Of a DNA stretch of 19,369 bases, positions 13,967 to 19,369 are shown one piece after another; the stretch's first letter is position 1, and the number at the start of each line of letters is the position of its first letter. This DNA comes from Pyrolobus sp964613695 (GTDB lineage Archaea; Thermoproteota; Thermoprotei_A; Sulfolobales; Pyrodictiaceae). A program made the position numbers and the translations under genes. Under the pieces are notes generated by a model. The model was not told where the DNA came from, searched no databases, and saw only the letters and a list, made by a program, of their open reading frames with translations. The DNA lies in NCBI GenBank assembly GCA_964613695.1, contig CAZTIR010000027.1, positions 1 to 19,369 of the forward strand. The letters run 5' to 3'.

Positions 13967-15192
13967 CCTAGTATCTCGCGTAGCAGCGGATCCTGGCTTA
14001 GAGCCTCTCTAACGGCACCCGGGTCCACGGCGAGGCTTATGAACCTGGTCTTCCCGTAGCGCCCCCTGCTCACAACCCTAGCCGAGACTACGCCTAGCAT
14101 GTCGAGCTCGGCTATTATGTCTGAGACTCTGCGCTGCGTCACCGGCTCTATCCCGAGCTTGGCCACGAGCCTCCGGTAGGCTTCGTAGAGCTCGCCGGTG
14201 GTGGCGTAGCCGCCGGCCCCGAGAGAGTCTAGCAGCGCCATGAGCACGAGCTTAGCGTGGAGGGGGAGGGTCGAGACAACCTCCCTCACACGGTCACGCT
14301 CTATCTCAACCCAAGCCCTCTTCACGTGCTCCACTGTAACCTTCTCGGCCCCCTCCCTCTCGGCGAGCTCGCCCGCGACGCGGAGGAGGTCTAGGGCCCT
14401 ACGGGCGTCGCCATGCTCCCTAGCCGCGAGGGCCGCGCAGTATGGTATCACGCCCTCGTCGAGGACGCCGGGGTTGAAGGCTATCTCAGCCCTCTCCCTT
14501 AGTATATCCTCGAGCTGCTTTGCGTTATACGGCGGGAAGACTAGCTCCTCCTCGCCCAGGCTGCTCCTAACCCTAGCGTCCAGCATCTCCACGAACTTCA
14601 CGTCGTTCGTGATACCGATTATGCTGACCTTGGCGGCGTCCAGGCCCAGCTCGTACCCTATCCTCGAGAGCTTGTAGAGGATATCATCGCCCTTCTTGCG
14701 GACAAGCCAGTCTATCTCGTCGAGCACCACTATTATAACGTGGCCTCTGAGGGTCCTCAGCCTCCTCACTATCCTAGTGTAGACCTCTGCGGTAGACAAG
14801 CCGGTGAATGGCACCCTAACGTTGAGGGCAGAGGCTATCTCGGCCAGCACCTTGTAGGGGGTATCCCTCTGCCTACAGTTGACGTACACGTACCTAACCG
14901 GGGCGCCGAGCTCAACAGCCTTAGCCTCAAGCCTCTTAAGCACGTAGAGGGTTACAGCGGTCTTGCCCGTCCCGGTCAACCCGTAGATGAAGACGTTGCT
15001 AGGCCTCTCGCCCTTCAGGGCCTGAGCCACAATGCTACCAAGCGCCCTTATCTCCCTCTCGCGGTGCGGCAGCCTCTCCGGGATATAGTCGGGCGAGAGC
15101 ACCGCGCGATTACGGAATATCCTAGCCTTCACAACCTTCTCGAAAACCTCATCCAGGACGTCCACAGGCCTCACCGCCTCCACTAGAAGCAT
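13963..15192 (-). CDS. cdc6: Orc1/Cdc6 replication initiator
   Basis: 409-aa AAA+ initiator that binds origin repeats and recruits MCM. ATG 15192 gives MLLVEAVRPVDVLDEVF. Walker A is GLTGTGKT (71-78), Walker B VVLDEID (155-161), and sensor 1 GITND (193-197). The RVRSSLGEEELVFPPYN segment (about 207-223) is typical of archaeal Cdc6, and GDARRALDLLRVAGELAE is the sensor-2 region. Residues 310-409 form the winged helix that binds DNA (TTGELYEAYRRL...RRVSDIIAELDMLGVVSA). The frame stays open to 15504, but that part is antisense to tRNA-Ala and atpD and is rejected. I see no ORB-like origin repeat in the 60 nt between this gene and tRNA-Ala, so an origin here is not supported. First gene of a likely operon with the DUF99 gene and pdxT. 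Confidence 0.95.
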   Translation of the reverse strand: MLLVEAVRPVDVLDEVFEKVVKARIFRNRAVLSPDYIPERLPHREREIRALGSIVAQALKGERPSNVFIYGLTGTGKTAVTLYVLKRLEAKAVELGAPVRYVYVNCRQRDTPYKVLAEIASALNVRVPFTGLSTAEVYTRIVRRLRTLRGHVIIVVLDEIDWLVRKKGDDILYKLSRIGYELGLDAAKVSIIGITNDVKFVEMLDARVRSSLGEEELVFPPYNAKQLEDILRERAEIAFNPGVLDEGVIPYCAALAAREHGDARRALDLLRVAGELAEREGAEKVTVEHVKRAWVEIERDRVREVVSTLPLHAKLVLMALLDSLGAGGYATTGELYEAYRRLVAKLGIEPVTQRRVSDIIAELDMLGVVSARVVSRGRYGKTRFISLAVDPGAVREALSQDPLLREILG

Positions 15193-15252
15193 GGGCTGAA
15201 AACCTATAGGGGGAGGCCGGAGGAGGTGATACCGGCACGACGGGTCTAGGGT

Positions 15253-15329
<77 letters not shown>

Positions 15330-15337
15330 CCCCTCCG

Positions 15338-15345
15338 CTTATATC
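15338..15345 (+). promoter_or_regulatory. TATA box for atpD
   Basis: CTTATATC (15338-15345) lies just after tRNA-Ala and would start transcription near 15367, about 13 nt before the GTG of atpD. This gives atpD its own promoter besides any readthrough from the tRNA. Confidence 0.55.
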
Positions 15346-15379
15346 GCGCACTCCTCCCTCCACGCACGCGGGGGCCAGG

Positions 15380-16018
15380 GTGTCTGCAGCGAGGCAGGTT
15401 CTGCCAACGAAGATAAACCTGATACGCCTTAGGAGGGAGTACCGCGCGATACGCAGGATTAAGAGGGTTCTGGAGGAGAAGCGTGACGTCCTCCTCCTGT
15501 ACATCAGGCAGGCTATTGGCGAGTACGAGGAGAGCTATAAGAGGGTAGCCGACGCGCTCATGAAGGCCTATGAGGAGTTTATGATAGCTGTTGGCGAGAC
15601 GGGCTTCGACCCCGTCTACGCCTTCGCGAGGACCGTGCCCCCGAGCCTAAGGGTTGATATGGCTGAGAGGGTCTTGTTCGCTGTCCGCGTACCCGCTCTA
15701 ACCCTCAGGAAGGAGACGATGCCATCCATCCTACCCAGCCCCCTCCGCACCACGCCGAGGCTAGTGAGGGTTAGGAGGCACCTCGTTGAGGGCATGGAGG
15801 CCCTTCTTCGCCTAGTCGAGACTGAGATAGCGTTGAGGAGGCTTATAGAGGAGTTGAGGAACACCCAGCGCCTCATAAACGCCATCGACTACCAGATTAT
15901 ACCCTGGTACGAGTCGACGATAAAGTACATCAAGCTGGTGCTCGACGAGAGGATGAGGGAGGAGATAGCCAGGCTCAAGATGTTGAAGAGGAAGCTGGAG
16001 GCGAAGAGGAGGTACTAG
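15380..16018 (+). CDS. atpD: A-type (V-type) ATP synthase subunit D
   Basis: 212-aa central-stalk subunit of the archaeal A1AO ATP synthase, which couples rotation to catalysis in A3B3. The N-terminal helix has the family pattern (LPTKINLIRLRREYRAIRRIKRVLEEKRDVLLLYI), and the C-terminal helix has RLINAIDYQIIPWYESTIKYIKLVLDER, compared with the conserved NALE-x-x-x-IP motif of subunit D. Residues between 75 and 140 form the head region. Long paired coiled-coil helices at both ends and the length match the family. GTG 15380 start. No other ATP synthase genes are in the window, so the subunit is encoded apart from the rest of the complex or at the edge of a split cluster. The stop overlaps that of dtdA by 4 nt. 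Confidence 0.92.
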   Translation: MSAARQVLPTKINLIRLRREYRAIRRIKRVLEEKRDVLLLYIRQAIGEYEESYKRVADALMKAYEEFMIAVGETGFDPVYAFARTVPPSLRVDMAERVLFAVRVPALTLRKETMPSILPSPLRTTPRLVRVRRHLVEGMEALLRLVETEIALRRLIEELRNTQRLINAIDYQIIPWYESTIKYIKLVLDERMREEIARLKMLKRKLEAKRRY

Positions 16019-16815
16019 CCCCTCCTCTCGACCCCGACCCCCAGGTCCCCGGCTAGCCTCTCCAGCATCCTCCTAACAGCACCCGGTATCTTGGCCAGCA
16101 CGAGCCTCTCAACCCTATCCACGCTCTTCTCGACAGCCTGCCTGGCTACCCCCTCGTCCAGCCCCCTCAACGCGTGCTTAGAGATGATGTGGGCGTAGCA
16201 ATACCCCTCCTCTAGCACGAGGCGCGTGTGGAGAACCGGGTAGTGGGTGTCACCGAACCCGCTCGCAACGACACTACACTCGGCTAGCTCAACGCTAGAC
16301 AATACCGTCTCCCACAGCGTCTCAGCCAGCGCCCTCAGTGCCCTCTCGTCGCTCCACTCGGCCTCAGTGCTCCCAATCTCTATGAACACGACTGGTTTGG
16401 GGACGCGCGTAGGCCCATGGTGGGTCGCCTCGAGGGTCACGTGGTAGCGGCTCGTGAGGCCTAGCTTCTCTGCAACCCTCCTATACGTCCTCAGGAGCTG
16501 CGCCGCCAGCCGGGGCCAAGCCCACTCGAGGCTCCTAGCCTCACCCCCGAACACCTCGTCACCAGGGTTACCCGTGTGGTGGACGCTGAGAGTGGGCCTA
16601 CCACTCCTAGACTCGTGCCTCGAGACTATAACATAGCCGTCGAAGCCCGGAAGCCGCTCGTGCAGATCGTCGAGGAAGGGGGTGTCGCGGTCGACCTCGA
16701 CGAGCTTGCAGCCGGGCTCTGGGCAAGCGTCTACACCATAAGCCTCCCTCATCAGCCTAGCGAGGTTGACGCCCACCGGGTCGACACTGCTGTACACGAC
16801 GGCTATCCTCGGCAA
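16015..16815 (-). CDS. dtdA: D-aminoacyl-tRNA deacylase (DTD2 type)
   Basis: 266-aa archaeal/plant-type editing enzyme that hydrolyses D-amino acids wrongly attached to tRNA. Motifs in order: VSRHESRSGRPTLSVHHTGNPG (64-85), EATHHGPTRVPKPVVFIEIGSTEAEW (129-154), and SGFGDTHYPVLHTRLVLEEGYCYAHIISKHAL (about 185-216); the repeated His/Gly motifs define the family. Length is close to the Pyrococcus enzyme. Start is TTG 16815, preceded on the minus strand by GGTGG at a suitable distance; no ATG or GTG lies near the first strand (RIAVVYSS). Divergent from the RAM-domain gene with a 65-nt gap. Confidence 0.92.
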   Translation of the reverse strand: MPRIAVVYSSVDPVGVNLARLMREAYGVDACPEPGCKLVEVDRDTPFLDDLHERLPGFDGYVIVSRHESRSGRPTLSVHHTGNPGDEVFGGEARSLEWAWPRLAAQLLRTYRRVAEKLGLTSRYHVTLEATHHGPTRVPKPVVFIEIGSTEAEWSDERALRALAETLWETVLSSVELAECSVVASGFGDTHYPVLHTRLVLEEGYCYAHIISKHALRGLDEGVARQAVEKSVDRVERLVLAKIPGAVRRMLERLAGDLGVGVERRG

Positions 16816-16880
16816 GGCCCCGGGCCACCGGAAGCCGCGAATACCCGTGTACCAGGGTTTCTACAAACCGGTGTCTCACG

Positions 16881-17123
16881 ATGCCGGTTGCAGCCTTCAT
16901 ACTCCTAATAGTCCAGGTTGGCCGCGAGTACGACGTGGCCAGGGAGATAGAGGCTATAGCGAGGGAGGTTGGGGTCGAGGCAGAGGTCTACGTGGTGTAT
17001 GGCGAGTACGACATAGTCGTAAAGGTGCGGGCCGACGACCTGAAGAAGGTTGACGAGCTCGTGACAAGGGTGCGCAAGCTGCCCGGGGTAACCAGGAGCG
17101 TGACACTAATCTCCTCGGTATAA
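16881..17123 (+). CDS. Stand-alone Lrp/AsnC ligand-binding (RAM) domain protein
   Basis: 80-aa protein made of only the alpha-beta RAM domain of Lrp/AsnC regulators: VAAFILLIVQVGREYDVAREIEAIAREV, then VYVVYGEYDIVVKVRADDLKKVDELV and LPGVTRSVTLI. No helix-turn-helix is present, so it cannot bind DNA alone. Such stand-alone RAM proteins are common in archaea, form oligomers that bind amino acids, and may modulate full-length Lrp proteins. ATG 16881. GGTTT and AAACC (16856-16869) form a small inverted repeat in the leader. tRNA-Pro follows with its own promoter. Confidence 0.85.
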   Translation: MPVAAFILLIVQVGREYDVAREIEAIAREVGVEAEVYVVYGEYDIVVKVRADDLKKVDELVTRVRKLPGVTRSVTLISSV

Positions 17124-17149
17124 GCTCGAGAGCGTAAACGAAAGCAGGG

Positions 17150-17155
17150 TTTATA
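17150..17155 (+). promoter_or_regulatory. TATA box for tRNA-Pro
   Basis: TTTATA (17150-17155) with a purine-rich sequence before it (AAAGCAGGG). It predicts transcription start about 25 nt downstream, near 17178, and a 5' leader of about 14 nt. A 6-bp hairpin (CCCCGC 17160-17165 with GCGGGG 17174-17179) lies between the box and the tRNA. Confidence 0.65.
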
Positions 17156-17226
17156 GAACCCCCGCCGGTAGAAGCGGGGACGGGAGCAGGTGGGCCCGTC
17201 GTCTAGCCTGGACTAGGATGCGGGGT

Positions 17227-17257
17227 TCAGGGGTTCCGGTCGGGACCCCTGCCCGAC
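17227..17257 (+). other. tRNA-Pro intron 1 (31 nt, position 32/33)
   Basis: Bulges GTT (17225-17227) and ACT (17256-17258) flank a 4-bp helix of CGGG (17221-17224) with CCCG (17252-17255). The inner helix CAGGGGT (17228-17234) with ACCCCTG (17245-17251) is 7 bp with a 10-nt loop. Cutting after the second bulge base on each side gives this intron. The 4-bp helix uses bases 27-30 of the anticodon stem. Confidence 0.85.
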
Positions 17258-17262
17258 TCGGG

Positions 17263-17291
17263 ACCCCGCTGTGGGTAGCGCGGGGCGGGAA
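17263..17291 (+). other. tRNA-Pro intron 2 (29 nt, canonical position 37/38)
   Basis: After intron 1 is removed, the anticodon stem forms the outer helix. Bases T, T, C, G of the joined exons pair with CGGG (17286-17289) through two G-U and two G-C pairs. Bulges are GGA (17261-17263) and AAT (17290-17292). The inner helix CCCCGC (17264-17269) with GCGGGG (17280-17285) is 6 bp with a 10-nt loop. Confidence 0.85.
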
Positions 17292-17334
17292 TCCCCGTGA
17301 TCCGGGGTTCAAATCCCCGCGGGCCCACCACGCC

Positions 17335-17655
17335 TCACCTCTTGTAGAGCCTCCTCTCCTCCCTAATCCTCCGGATCTCCCTCGCTATAGCCTTGAGCGT
17401 CTCGAGCTTAGACCCCATCTTGCCGACCACAACCCTCTGCCTATCCTCCCACCAGGCTCTAGGGTACCGCGCGTCCTCGACCACGGGGTTGAGGCCGAGC
17501 CTCTCGGCGGCCTCAACTATCTCCTCCACCCTCGGCCTTGGAACCGCATCCCTCCTCGGTATCTTCCTGCCCTCCCCCCGCGACTTCGAGGCGTCGATGT
17601 AGGAGGGCCAGACGACGACACGCTTCCCTCTATACTCGCGGCTCAAGCCAGCCAC
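17335..17655 (-). CDS. srp19: Signal recognition particle 19 kDa protein
   Basis: 106-aa protein that binds SRP RNA (helices 6 and 8) and prepares it for SRP54 binding. The family core is plain: VVVWPSYIDASKSRGEGRKIPRR (13-35), then PRVEEIVEAAERLGLNPVVEDARYPRAWW (41-69) and RVVVGKM, with a basic C-terminal helix. GTG 17655 start; GGAGG lies just upstream and overlaps the end of moaB, whose stop is 5 nt away. The two genes are thus a likely operon, though functionally unrelated. Convergent with tRNA-Pro. Confidence 0.93.
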   Translation of the reverse strand: MAGLSREYRGKRVVVWPSYIDASKSRGEGRKIPRRDAVPRPRVEEIVEAAERLGLNPVVEDARYPRAWWEDRQRVVVGKMGSKLETLKAIAREIRRIREERRLYKR

Positions 17656-17660
17656 CCCTC

Positions 17661-18197
17661 CTAGTCTCTCCTAGCCTCGTAGACGAGGTGCCCTATCACC
17701 TCTAGTATGAGGCGTACGCCTAGGCGGGTGGCGTCCGGGGAGCCGGGTAGCACGAAGACGGGCCTCCTGTTCACGATGAACGCCGCCGCCCTCGAGAGTA
17801 TTGCTCGCGTGCCCGCCGACTCGAGGCTCCTCCTCCTAAACTCCTCGCCGAAGCCTGGGAGGCTCCTCTCGGCGAGCATCTCCACCGCGTCTACGGAGAC
17901 GTCGCGTGGCCTGGGCCCAGTCCCCCCGCTCACTATCACGGCGTCCACGTCATCCCTTATCACCATGGTTAGCACCGCGTGAGCTATCCTATACTTGTCG
18001 TTGGGGGCCACGAGCCTGCCGACGAGAAGGTGGCCAGCCTCCTCCAGGAGCTCCGCCACGAGCGGCGTGACCTTATCCTCTATCTCGCCGCGGTACACCC
18101 TATCACCGGTCACGACGAGCCCAAACCTGACGCTCTCCACGCTACCCTCGTGGCTGCTCAAACCCGGTCCCCTCGCGCTGGAGGGGTGGAGTATCAC
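17661..18197 (-). CDS. moaB: Molybdopterin adenylyltransferase MoaB/MogA family
   Basis: 178-aa protein that activates molybdopterin by adenylylation before insertion of Mo or W; hyperthermophilic archaea use it for tungstopterin enzymes. FGLVVTGDRVYRG (25-37), the nucleotide loop VIVSGGTGPRPRDVS (87-101 with Asp100), PGFGEEFRRRSL and VFVLPGSPDATRLG are all family motifs. GTG 18197 gives a 24-residue disordered tail before the first strand, as in other archaeal MoaB; GTG 18140 (Val20) is an inner alternative. First gene of the pair with srp19. The TATA element at 18259-18266 could serve it in the reverse direction. Confidence 0.92.
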   Translation of the reverse strand: MILHPSSARGPGLSSHEGSVESVRFGLVVTGDRVYRGEIEDKVTPLVAELLEEAGHLLVGRLVAPNDKYRIAHAVLTMVIRDDVDAVIVSGGTGPRPRDVSVDAVEMLAERSLPGFGEEFRRRSLESAGTRAILSRAAAFIVNRRPVFVLPGSPDATRLGVRLILEVIGHLVYEARRD

Positions 18198-18258
18198 GCG
18201 GGTATTACGTGGCGCGGCTCTCCGCTAATGGATAGAGTTGTGATATCCAAGGGCTCTC

Positions 18259-18266
18259 TTTATATA
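18259..18266 (+). promoter_or_regulatory. Strong TATA box between divergent genes
   Basis: TTTATATA (18259-18266) is the clearest TATA box in the window. On the plus strand it gives a start near 18288 and a leader of about 30 nt holding a full Shine-Dalgarno. Read in reverse it is TATATAAA and could also drive moaB. Confidence 0.7.
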
Positions 18267-18303
18267 CGAGGTTCTCGGGGAGAGTGATGAATGGAGTATA
18301 GGT

Positions 18304-18311
18304 GGAGGTGA
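18304..18311 (+). promoter_or_regulatory. Shine-Dalgarno deciding the start of the 173-aa gene
   Basis: GGAGGTGA is a perfect match to the archaeal anti-SD, 6 nt before GTG 18318. The earlier GTG at 18312 is followed at once by TAG, which confirms 18318. Confidence 0.75.
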
Positions 18312-18317
18312 GTGTAG

Positions 18318-18839
18318 GTGGCGGAGGCGGGTGGAGAGGAGAGGAAGCCCACCTACCAGATAGTGCTTAGGAAGAGGAGCAGGGGCGTCGAGGTAGTATT
18401 CCGCGTTGATGGCGAAGCCCTCCTACACATGGGGGGCAGGAGCGCGGAGAAGGTGTTCAGGGTGCTGACGGAGGAGCTTGAAAAGCTTGGGGCCGCGAAG
18501 CCGGTAGAGAAGACGGAGATGGAGGAGAGCTACGAGATACAACCGGAGCACGGCAAGACCGTTGCAGCCTACCTGCTCCTCGTGAGGCGCTCGAGGAACC
18601 CGGACAAATGGATACCAGTGCTACGCGACATCGTCGAGGGCAAGTACCCCGGCCTACCACAGGCCATAGGCAAGGTGGTTGACGCGGCGGTAGAGGCTAG
18701 CAAGTATACCCCACTAAAGCCCAAGAGGGTCCACACGATCATAGCGCCGAAGATAGCGGACGCGTTCAGCGCCGGCCTCAAGAGGCTAGTGGAGAAGATG
18801 GTAAAGATATACGAGAGGGCGCAGAAGCAACAACAGTAG
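18318..18839 (+). CDS. Unrecognised 173-aa soluble protein, probably well expressed
   Basis: I do not recognise this protein. The N-terminal 60 residues look like a small beta-rich domain (TYQIVLRKRSRGVEVVFRVDGEALLHMGG) followed by helix and a Glu-rich stretch. The C-terminal half is helical and Lys-rich (YTPLKPKRVHTIIAPKIADAFSAGLKRLVEKMVKIYERAQKQQQ) and ends in three Gln. No cysteine, signal peptide, membrane segment or known motif is seen. pI appears basic at the C-terminus, so nucleic-acid binding is possible but unproven. The best promoter and Shine-Dalgarno in the window precede it, and a T-run follows, which suggests a monocistronic, highly expressed gene. Confidence 0.75.
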   Translation: MAEAGGEERKPTYQIVLRKRSRGVEVVFRVDGEALLHMGGRSAEKVFRVLTEELEKLGAAKPVEKTEMEESYEIQPEHGKTVAAYLLLVRRSRNPDKWIPVLRDIVEGKYPGLPQAIGKVVDAAVEASKYTPLKPKRVHTIIAPKIADAFSAGLKRLVEKMVKIYERAQKQQQ

Positions 18840-18883
18840 CAAAAACGCTTACATCGTACGAGCAGGGAAGCCCACAACAACCT

Positions 18884-18892
18884 CCTTTTTAA
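18884..18892 (+). terminator. T-run terminator
   Basis: Five T residues (18886-18890) followed by AA, about 47 nt after the stop of the 173-aa gene and inside a C-rich, G-poor stretch. T-runs of this kind end transcription in archaea without a hairpin. Confidence 0.55.
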
Positions 18893-18986
18893 CCCTCCTG
18901 AACCTCTACACCACTCTCCAACCCTCAAAGACAACTCGGCTAATACACCTCATACCCCCACGTACTGCACCACACCCCCTTTCAAA

Positions 18987-19000
18987 CGAGTTTATACTCG
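18987..19000. promoter_or_regulatory. TATA box embedded in a palindrome
   Basis: CGAGT and ACTCG (18987-18991 and 18996-19000) flank TTAT; TTTATA is at 18991-18996. If used on the plus strand, transcription starts near 19020 in a region with no convincing gene, so it may drive a non-coding RNA or a small unrecognised ORF. Confidence 0.4.
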
Positions 19001-19227
19001 AGAGCAACGCACCCACTAGAGGCCCGCCTCAAGCCCGACCACTACACGGGGACGAGGGTGCGAGAGGAGACGCTCAGTACGGCTCCGCCTCGGGTACCGA
19101 GCCTAAGGGAGCGGGTCTCGAAGCTCTCCCGTCGGCTTCTTAGCGGCGACTCTCCACTAAGACCTCATTCACTAGAGTTTATGGTTTGCCGTGAGAAGCT
19201 CCCATCCGCCGTTATGTACGCACGCAC

Positions 19228-19237
19228 TATATTAAAA
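19228..19237 (+). promoter_or_regulatory. TATA box for the last, partial gene
   Basis: TATATTAAAA (19228-19237) predicts a start near 19255, leaving about 18 nt to GTG 19273. Confidence 0.6.
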
Positions 19238-19272
19238 GCGAGGTCGCACTCGTAACACTGGTGTAACTAGTA

Positions 19273-19369
19273 GTGACTACTCCCGGTATCACCGCCGAGG
19301 ATGTTGTTCGCCTCTTTGAGCGTGATGCTGGTGCCCGTAGGCGTCTCGCCGAGCTGCTAGTCTCTGAGC
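19273..19369 (+). CDS. N-terminal part of an unidentified protein, cut by the window end
   Basis: GTG 19273 opens a frame that runs off the window after 32 codons: VTTPGITAEDVVRLFERD followed by ARRRLAELLVSE. The helical LFxxDxxARxRLAELL pattern with codon use like core genes, plus a TATA box at the right distance, supports a real gene. A similar start is seen in some crenarchaeal coiled-coil nuclease-like families, but that likeness is from memory and weak. Product unknown. Confidence 0.55.
   Translation, partial: MTTPGITAEDVVRLFERDAGARRRLAELLVSE

Larger units (their letters stand above)
17192..17330 (+). tRNA. tRNA-Pro (anticodon CGG) with two introns
   Basis: The gene is 139 nt including encoded CCA. 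Acceptor GGGCCCG (17192-17198) pairs with CGGGCCC (17320-17326), discriminator A. D-stem GTCT/GGAT, anticodon stem CGGGG (17221-17225) with CCCCG (17293-17297), variable region TGATC, T-arm CGGGG, TTCAAAT, CCCCG. Two bulge-helix-bulge motifs predict introns 17227-17257 (between 32 and 33) and 17263-17291 (between 37 and 38). Joined exons 17192-17226, 17258-17262 and 17292-17330 give a 79-nt tRNA with loop TTCGGGT, so anticodon CGG, decoding CCG. The middle exon is 5 nt and holds U33, the anticodon and G37. The gene end is 4 nt from the srp19 stop. Confidence 0.9.
18840..19272. other. 433-nt stretch without a recognised gene
   Basis: About 50% GC. It holds the T-run terminator, a C-rich and G-poor tract on the plus strand (about 18870-18985), a TATA box inside a short palindrome (18987-19000), a 65-codon frame from GTG 19058 with atypical codon use and no recognised product, a repeated CACTAGAG (near 19014 and 19170) each time near a GTTTAT element, and the promoter of the last gene. 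A non-coding RNA is possible but none could be identified. Confidence 0.6.

Noticed and set aside
15193..15252. Replication origin next to orc1/cdc6
   Set aside because: No ORB-like repeats or AT-rich unwinding element are visible in the short gap.
17264..17302. Alternative tRNA-Pro fold using CCCCG 17264-17268 as the 3' anticodon strand, with an intron in the variable region
   Set aside because: No bulge-helix-bulge motif fits any cut in that register, whereas the 37/38 position gives a complete one.
18283..18289. GTGATGA, a perfect C box, suggesting a C/D-box guide RNA
   Set aside because: No CTGA D or D' box follows within about 60 nt, and the site is the leader of the 173-aa gene.
19058..19255. 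65-codon ORF as a gene
   Set aside because: Codon use differs from neighbouring genes, there is no recognisable motif, and the promoter of the next gene lies within its end. Kept only as a note.

Overview
The window looks like a chromosomal segment of a hyperthermophilic crenarchaeon. The evidence is a GC-rich genome with heavy AGG (Arg) and ATA (Ile) codon use, frequent GTG and TTG starts, TATA-box promoters, tRNA genes with encoded CCA, an archaeal tRNA interrupted by BHB introns, and archaeal markers (Orc1/Cdc6, SRP19, DTD2-type D-aminoacyl-tRNA deacylase, archaeal-type DPM synthase, A-type ATPase subunit D). Gene content and style fit Desulfurococcales/Pyrodictiaceae-like organisms. That placement is inference, since no search was possible.

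Layout. Bases 1-510 are clearly AT-richer (about 44% GC by my count, against over 60% in a sampled stretch of core coding sequence). They carry the 3' part of a PIN-domain gene and end at the 3' end of tRNA-Arg(UCG), which suggests an accessory segment beside a tRNA. From 685 to 3290 lie a long-form RmlA-like nucleotidyltransferase, a DUF357/RibL-type FAD synthase-like gene and a HARP-type (RNA-free RNase P family) nuclease. A P-loop ATPase follows, with a TATA box and a palindrome at its predicted transcription start. A DPM synthase with a GtrA-type membrane domain (minus) faces a plus-strand cluster of an endonuclease IV-like TIM barrel, a SWIM zinc-finger protein and a small NuoB/hydrogenase-small-subunit-like Fe-S protein. 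A 356-nt gap after these contains an in-frame post-stop extension and a structured element. Next come a P3A proton-pumping ATPase and a PP-loop/PAPS reductase-like ferredoxin fusion whose stop overlaps a small helical protein.

From 12748 to 15192 the minus strand holds orc1/cdc6, a DUF99 gene and pdxT, with overlapping or abutting ends. tRNA-Ala(CGC) and the A-ATPase D subunit follow on the plus strand, then dtdA (minus), a stand-alone Lrp/AsnC RAM-domain protein, tRNA-Pro(CGG), and srp19 with moaB (minus). The window ends with an unrecognised 173-aa protein behind a strong promoter and Shine-Dalgarno, a 433-nt non-coding stretch and the start of another gene.

Most striking is tRNA-Pro(CGG). 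Two bulge-helix-bulge motifs can be drawn by hand. They predict a 31-nt intron at 32/33 and a 29-nt intron at 37/38, leaving a middle exon of only 5 nt that carries the anticodon. The first intron's motif uses the 5' strand of the anticodon stem, so splicing should be ordered. A second pattern is that three of the four convergent protein-gene pairs share exactly 4 nt at their stop codons.
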